NCBI RefSeq assembly: GCF_933775445.1 | Contig: NC_065873.1 | Location: 7,316,001 to 7,380,000, forward strand | Length of the DNA: 64,000 nucleotides | DNA from: Argentina anserina | Lineage: Eukaryota > Streptophyta > Magnoliopsida > Rosales > Rosaceae | Direction: 5' to 3' | In this document: in pieces, positions 51,064 to 63,073 of the stretch | Layout: each line of letters starts with the position of its first letter | How positions within the stretch are numbered: the stretch's first letter is position 1 | The notes under the pieces: model-generated | Seen by the model: only the letters and a program-made list of their open reading frames with translations | Databases searched by the model: none | What the model was told of the DNA's origin: nothing | Translations under genes and position numbers: made by a program

Positions 51064-51845
51064 ACAGCATAATGTGAGTTTCCTCTTCTCTTTATTGACC
51101 AGCTCTTTTCCTCCGTCACTATCCTCAGACAGAACTACTACTTTTCCTTGGTCATTCATAGAAACTACAGCAATCTGTACTGCAATATGTGGGAGTTAAA
51201 TGCTACACAACTGTTTAAATTATAATTATAAATGCTCTCTATTCACTTGTAGTGTCATTTATGCAATCTTCTTTCCCAACCTAAGTCTAACTCTTTTTCG
51301 GAAGAGGATACAACTCCTCTGACAACACTATTATAGGAACAACATTCTATTTATTACTGATGAATAAAAATAACCTTTCTTTTCTAAATCAACAGACTAG
51401 GGGCCTCACATGTATGAAACAATACCACAGATACCAAAATAAAATTTTGAGCTAGTTTAGTGGTAGATCAAAGTTACCCTTTTTCATTTCAAACATCATA
51501 TAAACGGGTTTTATATAGAAGAAATTTTTCCAAACAAGTACAAAACATAAAGAAGAATAGACACTCAAGAGAGAGATGCAAACAAACATTCATGACAAGA
51601 ATATACAGCATACAGCAGCATTTGTGACTTATTCTTTCCTTTCCTGCCTTTTGCAATGCATATATATGAAATTCAAAGTCTCAATAAAACCTGATAATTT
51701 GAGTAGTATAATGGGGTAGTTGGATGTTGGGAAACTATAATAATTCTGTACGGTGTAACCAACCAAGCTCGTCATACAGTGAGAAAAGGCAGCGACTGCT
51801 GGCAGCATCAAATAGAGCACCATCGGCATCCAAACAGTATATGTC
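51064..51845 (-). pseudogene. exosome RRP43 (RNase PH-like) fragment, copy 1
   Basis: Exon starting at 51845 after an AG acceptor reads DIYCLDADGALFDAA and then shifts frame to AVAAFSH. The next exon, 51174-51064, reads VVSMNDQGKVVVLSEDSDGG and then ELVNKEKRKLTLC. Both blocks are typical of plant RRP43 (EXOSC8-like), a ring subunit of the RNA exosome. Upstream exons and the exon with the ADPT block are missing here, and a deletion breaks the first exon, so it is a relic. Confidence 0.75.
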
Positions 51846-52528
51846 CTGAAAGTTCCAACAGAAAGTCTTTCTTTCAGCATCAAATAAGTATAAGAGTATG
51901 CTTTATTTGTGTGGTAAATCAAGCAACTTGTGCTACATCAGGTTTTAAATTTTTGGTTTTTGTTCTCCCATATAATTTCTAAGGGTTCCAGATTCCAGTA
52001 TATGAACTGTAGATATGTTTAGCAGATCTGTGTCCACCAAATTACCAGAAGTAAAAGAAATTAAGAAAACATGAATCTGTCCACTTGTCCTGTCCTATCT
52101 AGATCTGGATTCTTGTAGCAAACTATGAAGAGTGAAGACTACGGCAGGGAGTCTTTGTTGAAGGAGAGATCAACTTGTATGATTGTGACAAGTCAGGACC
52201 TGCAATTGCTGGAAATTATCAGTTAACCATACATCGCTCTAGTAGAGATAAGTCCCAGAAACGACCCAATGTGACACTTGTGGTTGGTGTCTCTTTAAAG
52301 TCTTTGGAGACTCTTCAAAGTCATTAGTTCTTGGATTTACTAGTACACAACTCATATCAATCTTTCTCACCTAATTACTGATTGAGGACTTGCGAGTCAT
52401 TTTGTAACAATAGTGGAGAATGATGAAATCAAAATATCCGGACAATAAGGCTATAAAAATTCACTTGTGCTATGCATCCCATGCATCAGCAACAAACAAA
52501 CATAGCCTCATATTAGTTATGGATTTCT
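51846..52528. other. unassigned, RLP promoter region
   Basis: No gene seen. It contains the likely former promoter of the receptor-like protein gene starting near 52529. Confidence 0.45.
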
Positions 52529-53706
52529 ATGCTTACTTCAACCCCTCTCCCGGCTCACTCTGCACTTGCTGCTCTTGTTATTTTTGGACTCTTCATGCCT
52601 AAACATTAATAGTACTGTGAAATCATGCATGGAGGAAGAGAGACTGGCACTTCTTAGCTTCAAACAACATCTCACTGATCCGTCTGGCAGACTTTCTTCT
52701 TGGGTTGGTCATCAATGTTGCCGATGGAGGGGGATTTCATGCAACAACCACACTGGTCATGTCACAGCCATTGATCTCCATAATAAATATCCAGACACCG
52801 TTTCTGATTACCTGTGGAACTCCACGGAGCATGAAGAATCTATATTGTTTGGTGAGTTGATTAATCCTTCATTGCTTGGCTTGAAACATCTGAGTTGGAT
52901 TTAAGCAAAAATGACTTCAAAGGGATTCACATTCCAAAATTCATTGGGCAGCTTACGAGTTTAAAGTATCTCAATCTCTCATATTCCAACTTTACAGGAG
53001 AAATTCCCTCTTCTCTTGGTAACCTTTCAAACTTGAACTGCGTAGACCTCAGTTCTTCATATTACAGTGATGTGTCTTCCAAAAACTTGAATTGGCTTTC
53101 TCATCTCTCTTCCCTAGAATACCTCAATCTTGGACGTGTTAATATCAGCAGCACGGGAGCTAGTTGGCTACATGATGTTAACATGCTTCCTTCACTCTTA
53201 GAGTTGCATTTGTCAAGGTGTCATATTCAAATCATTCCACACTCACTAGAATTCAATAACTTGACATCAATTGCAGTCCTTGATATGTCAGGGATTGATC
53301 TTGTCAATTTTTCGTTTCCTAAATGGATTTTCAATCTTTCTAGCCTTTCAAAACTTGATCTAAATTCTAATTCTTTCAGTGACCTCTCCTTTGTTGATGA
53401 ATTAGCACCACTCATATCTCTAGAACACCTTGAATTATCTAGCACGGGACTCAAAGGTCAAGTTCCCAAATTCGTTGGAAATTTGTGCAAGCTCAAGTCA
53501 TTAGCTCTTTCAGAAAACATCTTTGATGGGGGGATTGAAGAGTTTTTGAGTGGTTTTTCAAATTGTTCATTTAATAGAATGGAGTCACTAGATTTCTCTG
53601 ATTCTGGGATAGTAGGCAAATTGCCTAGTTCGTTGGGAGTGCTAAAACGCCTGCAGCATCTTGACCTGCGAGATAATGGTTTCTGGGGATCTATCCCTCA
53701 AAGTGT

Positions 53707-53854
53707 GGGACAACTCTCGCATCTAGTTTCTCTTCATCTTAGCTATAATGATTTCAACAGTTCCATTCCTGAAAGTCTGGGACAACTCTCGCAACTAGTT
53801 TCTCTTGATTTTAGTAATAATGCTTTCAACAGTTCCATTCCTGAAAGTGTATGA
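53707..53854 (+). repeat. 72-bp LRR-coding tandem duplication
   Basis: Units starting GGGACAACTCTCGCA at 53707 and 53779, and a third start at 53851 that carries the TGA. High nucleotide identity shows recent unit expansion of the LRR array. Confidence 0.85.
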
Positions 53855-54943
53855 CAACTCTCTCAACTTGTTACACTTCATCTGTCGAGTAATTCATGGG
53901 TTGGGAGTTTAACAGAAGCTCATTTCATAAATCTCACAAGATTAGAGTCTTTTACAATAAGCACAGACCAACATGTGCCTGTCATTTTCAATTTGACTGA
54001 TTCTGAATGGATTCCTCCTTTCCAGCTTCGTGAACTTTTCATGGTGAACCGCCGAGTAAATGCCCCAGGCTTCCCTCTGTGGCTTCAATCTCAAACTAAG
54101 CTCATTTATGTCAGACTTAGGAATGCTGGAATCTCGGGTGCAATACCAGATGAATGGATGTCTAATATCTCTTCTCAAATCCGATACCTGGATTTACCTA
54201 ACAACCAAATAAGCGGGATGCTTCTGTTCCGTTTCAACTTTCCAAATTTATATTATATAGATTTAAGAACTAATCAATTTGATGGGCGCCTCCAGCTTTC
54301 CTCCACTAATGCTCCAACGTTAGAATATCTATATCTTGGTTATAATTACTTGAATGGAACTATTCCATCATCTATTTGCACTATTCAGTCTATATATTGT
54401 ATTGCTCTGAACAACAATCAGTTTTCTGGGAAATTCCTTCAAGAATGGGGTTCTTGGAACTCCATAGGAGTTGTGGATGTCTCGAACAACTTTTTGTCTG
54501 GTAGCATTCCAACGTCAATGGGTGTTCCGAGTTCTTTGCAAGTATTAAGAATGGACAACAACCATTTTAGCGGAGACATTCCTTCTTCCTTGCAAAATTT
54601 GTCAACTTTGGACAGACTTTATCTCGGAGGCAACAACTTTACCGGAAGCATACCTTCTTGGATAGGATCAAAAGTATCTTTATTGGAAGTGCTACAATTG
54701 CGATCCAACTTTTTAAGTGGACATATACCTATACAATTGTGCACTCTTTCTAACCTTCGGATCCTGGATTTGGGTCACAACAACTTATCAGGGACTATTC
54801 CAAAGTGCTTTCTTAATCTGACTTCTCTAGTCAATGATCGTGGTTACTGGAACTCCTCAAGTTATTGTGGTCATGATTTAACAGCTGTGACATTAAAAGG
54901 AAGAGAATTGGAATATGAGGAAGAATGTGCTCAACTTCTAACC

Positions 54944-55105
54944 TGTTGGCGTGAGTCAATATACAACAACCGGATCTCACCAACCAAATCTCTAGCCGTA
55001 GTAATTGACAAACAATCTTTGGTTTCATACTTGATAATTTGTAATCTAGAATCCTATAAATACATTGATCAATCAATAAGAATTCAATCTATATTCTTTT
55101 CATCT
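54944..55105 (+). repeat. 5' LTR of Copia
   Basis: 162 bp, contains CTATAAATACATT near 55054 as a likely TATA region. Confidence 0.9.
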
Positions 55106-55117
55106 TGGTATCAAAGC

Positions 55118-56013
55118 AAACAAAAAATGCTCTGTTTTTCTGGGTTTTCTTTTTCCGGCAGATTTTTTCTTTGGAGCTCCTCCTGCTCCTTTCTTCCCTG
55201 CCGGCCGCCCTCACTTCCGTCGAGCTCACACGTGCCAACCCACCGGACATCTGCTAGTCACTTCGCACGTACCCCGACGGTTTCTTCTTATTGTATACAC
55301 CCTGCGACGACGACGTACTCCACCCCCGGCGCCGCTCTCTACCACTGTGCGTCAAACGACGCGTAACTTCCAGCCGCACGCCATCTTGGAGCCGACTACC
55401 TTGCTGTCACCGCCAGCTCGGAGGAACCGCACGCCATCTCGGAGCCGACAACCTCGCTGTAACCGCCAGCTCGTTCTGGCTCACCCGTTCCAGCTCACTC
55501 CTCCATCTCCGACGACCACCAGTGGACCGCTCCACGTTCTTCCCTCCGCCGCATCCAGTCCGACGCTCACCCGTTCTAGCTCACTCCTCCATCTCCGACG
55601 ACCACCGGTGGACCGCTCCACGTTCTTCCCTCCGCCACATCAAGTCACCGCCAACCGGTATCACGCTCCGACGCTCCGGCGTCGAGTTTTTCCTCCGATC
55701 GAGCATCTCTAAAATCTGCAGTCGATCCGACCCGGCCTGCAGTCAATCCGGCCCGACCCACATACGATCCGACCCGGCCTGTAGTCAATCCAACCCGGCC
55801 CGCAGACGATCTGACCTGACCCGCAGACGATCTGACCCGGAAAGCTCTGACCCGGACCAGATTCAATCCGACCCGCTCCAGCCCAGAATTGATACCTTTG
55901 TATTGGCAGTGTAGGTGCACCGACAGTGCACGTGCACCCAAGACAGATTCTTATCTGTTTTTTGGTGTTTCCGCTGTATAATTCCTAATTCTGTTTTTTC
56001 CATTTCCTTTTCA
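55118..56013 (+). other. Copia leader, GC-rich with tandem repeats
   Basis: GC-rich, unlike the rest of the element. It contains an ~86-bp duplication (55481-55566 and 55567-55645), a ~53-bp one (55380 and 55433) and several diverged GATCCGACCCGGCC-like units at 55725-55875. Long frames exist (55291-55914) but look like by-products of GC content. Confidence 0.65.
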
Positions 56014-56775
56014 ATGGGTTTTGGAGACGAAAGTGATGTTCCGAAATTTGAAGTATCTGTCAAGAGTTCTGATAGTGGGTCTTTTGGGGGTACTAAACTC
56101 AATGGGACCAATTTGCGTAAATGGAAGCGACTTATAGCGGCTCATCTTCGAGGCATGCACAAAATAGGGCATGTAACCGGAGTCACTCAGGCTCCTAGTA
56201 AAGATGATATTATTGCCTACACTAAGTGGGACGATGATGATGGCCTTGTGATGTCCGTCTTGTGGAAAGCTATGAATGACGAGATAATTGATCTGGTGGA
56301 GGCATGTGACACTGCGCAGACAATATGGCTGACACTTGAAGACTTATATACTAATGACTCTGATTTTATACAGGTTCATGAGTTAATGTGCACCGCTTTG
56401 GCGATGCAACAAGATGGGCAACCGGTGGCGCAATATTTCACCAAATTAAAAAATATTTGGGCTGAGATTGATGTGAAACGTCCTTGCATGATCAAACATC
56501 AGGAGGATATTGTTTGGTACCAACGTGGGAAGGAGCTTGAGCGAGTTCACCATTTCCTGAAAGGTCTTGATACTAAACATAACAATGCGAAGGGGGAATT
56601 GCTCCGCCAAACCGAACCCCCAAGTTTAATTACAGCTTTCACATATATCCGTAAGGATGAATCTCACCAGGAAGGCCTTCATCAGACACAAGTTGAAGTT
56701 TCCAGCCTTACTATTCGTGCTAGATCTTCAGCACCACCTCTTCAGCAGGCCACTTCATCTCCACTTCATCATTGA
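56014..56775 (+). CDS. Copia gag (UBN2 type)
   Basis: Nucleocapsid/capsid precursor of the element. ATG 56014 starts GFGDESDVPKFEVSV; the UBN2-like core has LNGTNLRKWKRLI, IWLTLEDLY and the FLKGLD block. It stops at 56775, before the zinc-knuckle region (CSYFHDTNHARATCWKLYP around 56817-56875), which is in another frame. The gag is therefore truncated relative to family members by a frameshift or nonsense change. Confidence 0.75.
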   Translation: MGFGDESDVPKFEVSVKSSDSGSFGGTKLNGTNLRKWKRLIAAHLRGMHKIGHVTGVTQAPSKDDIIAYTKWDDDDGLVMSVLWKAMNDEIIDLVEACDTAQTIWLTLEDLYTNDSDFIQVHELMCTALAMQQDGQPVAQYFTKLKNIWAEIDVKRPCMIKHQEDIVWYQRGKELERVHHFLKGLDTKHNNAKGELLRQTEPPSLITAFTYIRKDESHQEGLHQTQVEVSSLTIRARSSAPPLQQATSSPLHH

Positions 56776-56779
56776 GGAC

Positions 56780-59700
56780 CACCACCAGGCTTCGGGAATC
56801 AGCCCCGCCATCCTTGCTCTTATTTCCATGATACAAACCATGCTCGTGCAACCTGTTGGAAGTTGTATCCACACCTTAGGCTCCAAAGGCCTAATTATCG
56901 TCCTAAGGCAAAAGCAGCTATTCAACTAGTCCAAGAACCAGATATTTATGGTGTAGTTGGACATGATCATCATACGGCAGGAGGAGAAACACCCACAGCA
57001 TCAATAGCTGGTCGTGGTAAGATTGGTATGGCTTTACATATTTCTCACTTTGTTAGATTTGATACATGGATTATTGATTCTGGTGCGTCCGATCATATGA
57101 CTTATGACAAATCTTATTTTACTATATTATCTCCTCCACCAGTATCATATGTTACTAATACTAATGGTGAGGCCTTCCCCGTATTAGGGAAAGGGTCAGT
57201 TCGTATTACTCCCACAATAGAGCTTCACAATGTCTTATATGTACCTACTTTATCTCATCATTTGATATCTGTCCCACAGTTGAACACTGAAGCTAAGTAC
57301 TCTGTGACATTTTTTCCCATGTATGTGATATTTCAAGATCTTCTCACCGGGGAGTTAATTGGTCGGGGGTATCTACAGGGCAGGTTGTTTCATCTGGATC
57401 AGACATATGCGGGAAAGAAACCAGGGGCACAGTCTTGGATAGCTTTACTCTCCACTTCTGATAAGCTAAGTGAAGTTTGGTTATGGCATCGTCGCTTGGG
57501 ACATCCTTCATTTATTGTTATGAAAAAATCCATGCCTACTTTGTTTATTGGTGTGGATGAGTCAGTTTTTCGTTGTGAAACTTGTGTTTTGGGCAAGAGT
57601 CATCGGTCTACATATTCCCCTAGTACTTCTGATAAAAGCATTCTTCCTTTTGAATTAATTCATTCTGATGTTTGGGGGCCCTCCAAAGAGTCTACTGTGT
57701 CGGGAATGCGGTATTACGTGTCATTTATTGATGATTGCACACATCTTTCATGGATTGTTCTTCTGAAAACCAAAAATGAGGTTTTTCCAGCTTTTCAAGC
57801 CTTCTATACCAGTGTCCAAACACAATACCATGCCATAATTAAAATTCTTCGTTCTGATAAGGGGGGGGTATGTGAATCGTGTCTTTCAGGAGTTCTTTAA
57901 CGCACACGGCATTGTTCATCAAACAACGTGTCCTTACACACATGAGCAAAATGGAGTTGCCGAAAGAAAAAATCGTCATTTACTTGATATGGCTCGGTGT
58001 ATTCTCTTTAGTGCTCATATGCCTAAATACCTTTGGGGTGATGCTGTCATAACTTCTGCTCACCTCATTAATCGTCTTCCATCTCGTGTCCTTGACGGCA
58101 AAGTTCCATATGAGGTGCTTGAATCCCATGTTTCTTTACCCTCTTTTCATAATCTTCCCGCCCGTGTTTTCGGTTGTGTTGCTTTTGTCCATCTTCCAAA
58201 ATATCAGTTGTCTAAGTTGGATGCCCGAGCAGTTAAATGCGTGTTTGTTGGATACGGAAGACATCAGAAAGGGTACAGGTGCTATCATCCACCTACCAGA
58301 GAGTATTATGTCACTATGAATGTTACTTTCTTTGAGGACATGAGCTATTTCACGTCTTTTGATACTGCTCTTCAGGGGGAGATTTCATATTTTGAAGAGC
58401 TGTATCATGGAGAGGGGGAGACAAGTCATCCAAGAGATATGGTGACAGGTCCGGTTGAGATTACTGATGATTCTGGCTATTTACTACAGAGATTCAGGTA
58501 CTGGAAGCTGACCTGGAAGCTGACAGCACAACTGCCCCTCCTGCCTCCCCTACTGTTGTTTATACCCCTGACCAACGTTCCCCTGGTACAGAAGATCACT
58601 CATCTGAGGTTAGTCATTCTATTGGGGCTAATACTAGTAAAACTAATGGTAGACAATATGTCTTGCCAAATAGGTCTACTCGAGGTCAGCCAACAAAAAA
58701 ATATGAACCTACCATTCATGCTAAAGCTAAGTATCATGTGGCAAATTTTATGTCTAACAAAAGATTGTCTAAGTCATATGAATCATTTGTGAATCAAATT
58801 TTCTGCTATATCAATACCTAACAAAGTACAGGATGCATCGAGAGATCCAAAATGGAGGAAAGCGATAGAGGAAGAAATGGAAGCATTACATAAGAACAAT
58901 ACTTGGGAGCTTGTATCTCCACCACATGGCAAGAAGGCAGTGGGATATCGTTGGATGTTTACAGTGAAGCATAATCCAGATAGGTCAGTGAGCTGGTATA
59001 AAGCATGCCTAGTAGCAAAAGGGTTCACCCAAACATATGGTATAGACTATGATGAGACATTTGCACCTGTTGCAAAGATGAACACTATTCGGGTATTGCT
59101 CTCCAGAGTTTGAGATGAAGGACTTAGGTACACTCAAGTACTTCTTGGGCATTGAGGTAGCCCGGGGAAGTGATGGTATCTTTCTATGTCAGAGGAAGTA
59201 CATCTTTGATCTACTAACAGAGACAGGTATGTTGGATTACACTCCAATTGATACTCCTATTGAGCAGAACCATCGGTTAGCAGAATACCCAGATTAGGTG
59301 CCTACTGACAAAACTCATTATCAGAGGCTAGTTGGACGCCTGATTTATTTATCACATACCAGACCAGATCTTGCGTATGCAGTAAGTGTAGTGAGTCAGT
59401 TCATGCATAATCCCAGTGTGGATCACATGGATGCTGTTGTGAGGGTTTTGAGGTACTTGAAGTCAGCTCTAGTGAGAGGAGTAATGTTTTCTAATCACAA
59501 CAATATCATTGAGGTTTGTGGCTTCACAGATGCAGATTAGGCTTGAAATATTACAGATCGGAGGTCCACATCAGGGTACTTTACCTTTGTTGGGGGTAAT
59601 CTTGTTACTTGGAAGAGTAAGAAACAAAAGGTGGTAGCTCGATCTAGTGCTGAAGCAGAATACAGAGGTATGACTCATGGAGTGTGCGAGTTATTATGGC

Positions 59701-59993
59701 TTAGAAATTTGCTACAAGATTTGGGTATTAAGCCTAAGTGTGTTATGCAGCTGTACTGTGACAACAAGGCAGCTGTTGATATTTCACAGAATCTTGTACA
59801 ACATGATCGTACAAAGCATGTGGAGGTTGATCGTCACTTTATTAAGGAGAAACTAGATGCTAAGATCATTAGTTTTCTTTTTGTTCCTTCGGAAGATCAA
59901 CTTGCAGATATACTCACAAAAGGAGTGTCTAAGAAGACATTTTATGACTCACTTAGCAAGTTGGGCATGATCGATGTGTATGCACCAACTTGA
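56780..59993 (+). pseudogene. Copia pol, inactivated, reverse-transcriptase core deleted
   Basis: Protease DSGASDHM (near 57077) and GAG-pre-integrase with HRRLGHPSF (57488 on) lie at 56863-57900, together with the integrase first Asp region and SDVWGP. A G8 run at 57861-57868 shifts the frame; the integrase then continues in another frame from 57872 (GVAERKNRHLLDMAR). The RT start is at 58877-59113 ([19 protein letters not shown]) and joins directly to the RT C-terminal part [18 protein letters not shown] at 59110 on, so the ~100+ residues containing the catalytic YVDD are gone. RNase H follows (59631-59993, ARSSAEAEYRG and YCDNKAAV), with stops at 59295-59297 and in the DADWAG block near 59538. 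The element can move only with help from others. Confidence 0.88.
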
Positions 59994-60000
59994 GAGGGAG

Positions 60001-60173
60001 TGTTGGCGTGAGTCAATATACAACAACCGGATCTCACCAACCAAATCTCTAGCCGTAGTAATTGACAAACAATCTTTGGTTTCATACTTGATAATTTGTA
60101 ATCTAGAATCTTATAAATACATTGTAATTACATTGATCAATCAATAAGAATTCAATCTATATTCTTTTCATCT
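60001..60173 (+). repeat. 3' LTR of Copia
   Basis: 173 bp, with an 11-base insertion relative to the 5' copy at about 60121-60132 (extra ATTGTAATTAC). Confidence 0.9.
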
Positions 60174-60769
60174 TAACCATCATTGATATTTCGTCAAATG
60201 GTTTGGAAGGTGAGATTCATGAAGAAATAAGCGGTCTCATGGGATTGAGTACCTTGAACTTGTCCATGAATCAATTAAGTGGAAATATCCCCTCAAACAT
60301 TGGAAACTTGAAGTTGCTTGAAACTCTTGACCTCTCCCAAAACCAGCTTTCAGGCCACATTCCTCAAGGTATTTCTTCTTTGACATTCTTGTCTCACATG
60401 AATGTATCCTACAACAAGTTGACAGGTAGGATTCCTTCCGGGAATCAACTTCAGACACTGGATGATTCATCTATTTATGAAGGCAATCCTTCACTATGTG
60501 GATTTCCTCTTTCAAAATGCCAAGAAGAAGAAGATGATGATGACACGCCTCATGCTGAAGAAAATAAAAATCATGCAGATGCTGGTGAAAAGCTTGGTAT
60601 CTATAGCAGCGCCGTGCTTGGCTTTATTGTAGGCTTTTGGGGTGTTTGTGGTACACTAATTTTGAACAGGCCATGGAGGTACGCCTATTTCCAATTCTTT
60701 GACACTGTCAAAGAGAAGATAGCACTAGCAATTGCATTGAAAGTAGCTGGTTTACAAAGAAGAAATTGA

Positions 60770-62284
60770 TCAAGAATGAAAACAATAAAAAGTAGATTAA
60801 TATGGGTGTTATTCTCTATCTAGCTCATAATGCGTGTATAATATCGACCTTACAAACAGCAGAATAGAAAGCAACAAGGCCGTGATCCACGGAGTGATAT
60901 GGCCTAGCCTCCCATTTCTTTTTTGCACCTTTTTATCAATAAATTTCGACTAAGGGCGAAGAATTAGTCTTTATTTCACTTTCTAAAGAAAAGAAAAGAC
61001 AAATTAGTAAGCGATAATAATTCACAATACTAGTATGACCTTTTTATTCTTCTGTTCATAGTTGTCTAAGATAAGAACTTGATAATTGTCATGATCATAT
61101 GGCAGATAGTAGAATTGTATAATGACAATGCAAGTATTGTTGATTGTAATTAGCTTGAAACAACAGAGTAACTTTAAGCCTCTTCAAGCACTCTTATCTA
61201 GTATGGAATATCATCTCAGTGCATAGCAGTTCAGTATATGACTATTAATGCTACTTTTCTGAAGCCTTTCACTAGAGTAACTAATATCGACATTCTTGCA
61301 ATACACTTCGCGAGCTTTGGCTGCAAGTATCTGAATCTGAGGCCAGTGGGCTGCACACTTGATTGTTTCCACATCTATTAGTTACTGTGTTGCACAACTC
61401 AGATTCCTTTGCAAAGAATCAAATAAACACAGTTCACAGTCAAAACAAAACACCCTTTATTTCAGTAATTAGGAAAATTTACTTCAAGGTAAGGTAGAAT
61501 GAATATCCCTACCATTTTGGCTCCTGGTATAATTAGAATCAACTGAAAATTGTAGGATCTTTATGTTGTTCAGTTTTGAGGGTATAAAAACAACCTAAGG
61601 CACTTAGCCTTAATCATTCAAATGTAGAAGACAATGATGCGTAGGCCGTTTGATACACCTCTCTGATCTAGGACTTCAAACTGTCCACATGCAACATAGA
61701 TATGTCTGATTCTAGAGTCAACAAAGAAGATCATTTGCTACTGAAGTACTACAAAAGATTATTGCAAACGAAAAACAAGTGTCCTGGAACAAGCAAAACT
61801 GTAACAGAAGCATTCATGCATAACTCTGGTTAATCTAATTTGAAATTGTAAACGATGCTTAGTTAGTTGAGTAAAGCTATGCTCGTCAAAAATTAAAGTT
61901 AACTGAACAAAAAACTAGTCTTAAAAGGCATTATAATCTGGTGTCTTTGCTAGTACATTTGGCCATTTTGGCTTTGCTATCTAAGCTATAACAAAATCAA
62001 TAGACCATTTTAAGAGTAACTCTCAACATACATCATGTGAAAAGGAATCAGGTTCCAGAGTTGCCTGCTATTTTCATTAGTTTCCAGCCAATCGGGTGAA
62101 GAAAAAACTGGAAAATTATTCTCAATTCCTCTCTCACCTTTTGGTGCAAGTATGCAACTCATATCAGATGACAAGAAATAGTTTTAAAACCTTAGTGACT
62201 AATGTGTGAAGGAAATGATTACTAAGCTGAACAAATAAATTATTACACTCAGTTATCAGACCATGAGACCAGAAATCTATAATT
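60770..62284. other. intergenic, RLP 3' flank
   Basis: Probable RLP 3' UTR first, then AT-rich sequence without genes. From about 62026 it is the duplicate of 50728 onward. Confidence 0.5.
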
Positions 62285-62546
62285 CATAACCGGTCCGCTT
62301 GGCTTGTACAGAGACACCAGTTGACCAGATGAATCCAAAACCACGGTTACTAGAGTTTCCATAATGGACACGTTCTCTGCCGTGGGTCAGCCAAAATGTA
62401 ATTCTTATGGAGTAAGCATGTTAGTGAAAATGGATACAGCATAATGCGAGTATCCTCTTCTCTTTATTGACCAGCTCCTTATCTCCCTCACTTTCCTCTG
62501 ACATAACTACTACTTTTCCTTCGTCATTCATAGAAACTACAGGAAT
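62285..62546 (-). pseudogene. exosome RRP43 fragment, copy 2
   Basis: Exon 62546-62436 after an AG acceptor reads IPVVSMNDEGKVVVMSEES and then ELVNKEKRI. The next exon, 62400-62285, reads ILADP, a one-base shift, then VSIMETLVTVVLDSSGQLV and SLYKPSGPV, matching the C-terminal RNase PH-like part of RRP43. The frame break shows decay. The upstream intron is cut by the LTR beginning at 62575. Confidence 0.78.
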
Positions 62547-62979
62547 CTGCACTGCAAGATATGTGAGTTAAATGTGTAGACATATGAAATTTAATGAAGT
62601 AAATTATCTTCCTTAAATAATTAAATTGACCAAGAACCCGACAAAATTGCACACGTGACCCAAAAGTCAACAAAGTTTGTGCGGATCCGAATAAAACTCG
62701 TGTCAGCACATAAACGGATTAGCGTAATTGAAGCTACATGATTCCGACTTAAATCGAAAAATTGAATATCATTGACGATTCAAAATGATAATCGGACATT
62801 TGATTAAATTAATAAATTCTTTAACGGTTATAATTAAGTCAATTATTTTATATTTAATTTAGTTATGAGAATAACTAATTTTAATTTAATCGGAAAATAC
62901 ATATTGATTTAATTATACAATTAAAGAAATTTATTATTTTAGTGTCATTAATATATTCTACAAAATAGAAACATTGACA

Positions 62980-62988
62980 TTATAAATA
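62980..62988 (+). promoter_or_regulatory. TATA box in Gypsy LTR
   Basis: TTATAAATACCCC context, typical of LTR promoters, with the transcript start expected about 30 bases downstream. Confidence 0.6.
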
Positions 62989-63073
62989 CCCCCATCAACA
63001 TGAAGAGAGGGGACTTGAGAAGAAGAGAGAAAATCACTTGAGCAAGATCACTCTCGAGAAGTCCCGAAATCTC

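Larger units (their letters stand above)
54944..60173 (+). mobile_element. Ty1/Copia retrotransposon, young, non-autonomous, in RLP gene
   Basis: LTRs 54944-55105 (162 bp) and 60001-60173 (173 bp) differ by an 11-base insertion and about one substitution, hence recent. They start TGTTGGCGTGAG and, judged by the perfect duplication TAACC (54939-54943 and 60174-60178), end in CATCT rather than the usual CA. The primer site TGGTATCAAAGC (55106-55117) is of initiator-Met type; the purine tract GAGAGGGAG precedes the 3' LTR. It has the same orientation as the host gene. Confidence 0.93.
52529..60769 (+). pseudogene. LRR receptor-like protein (RLP, EIX2/Cf type), disrupted by a Copia insertion
   Basis: Cell-surface immune-type receptor without kinase. 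The likely start is ATG 52529 (signal peptide MLTSTPLPAHSALAALVIFG). LRRNT block: CMEEERLALLSFKQHL then SSWVGHQCCRWRGISC. About 20 LRRs run from 52840 to 54890 and resume at 60179, followed by the acidic spacer (EEEDDDD near 60525-60545), one membrane span (SAVLGFIVGFWGVCGTLIL) and a short basic tail ending in QRRN at 60769. Lesions: one extra base near 52595, a loss of 1 (mod 3) bases near 52893, TGA at 53852-53854 in an LRR, and the 5.2-kb Copia 54944-60173. Removing the Copia and one TAACC rejoins the frame exactly, so the insertion is clean. Rare expression of a shortened product cannot be excluded. Confidence 0.9.

Noticed and set aside
54944..55105. LTR ending at CA (55102) instead of CATCT (55105)
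   Set aside because: Only the CATCT end gives the perfect TAACC duplication and restores the RLP reading frame.
53975..55366. Frame running from the RLP into the Copia as one 463-codon protein
   Set aside because: The C-terminal third is LTR and leader sequence; it is a chance fusion created by the insertion, not a designed chimera.
55291..55914. 207-codon frame in the Copia leader
   Set aside because: The GC-rich repeat region keeps several frames open; no domain, and it is upstream of the real gag start.
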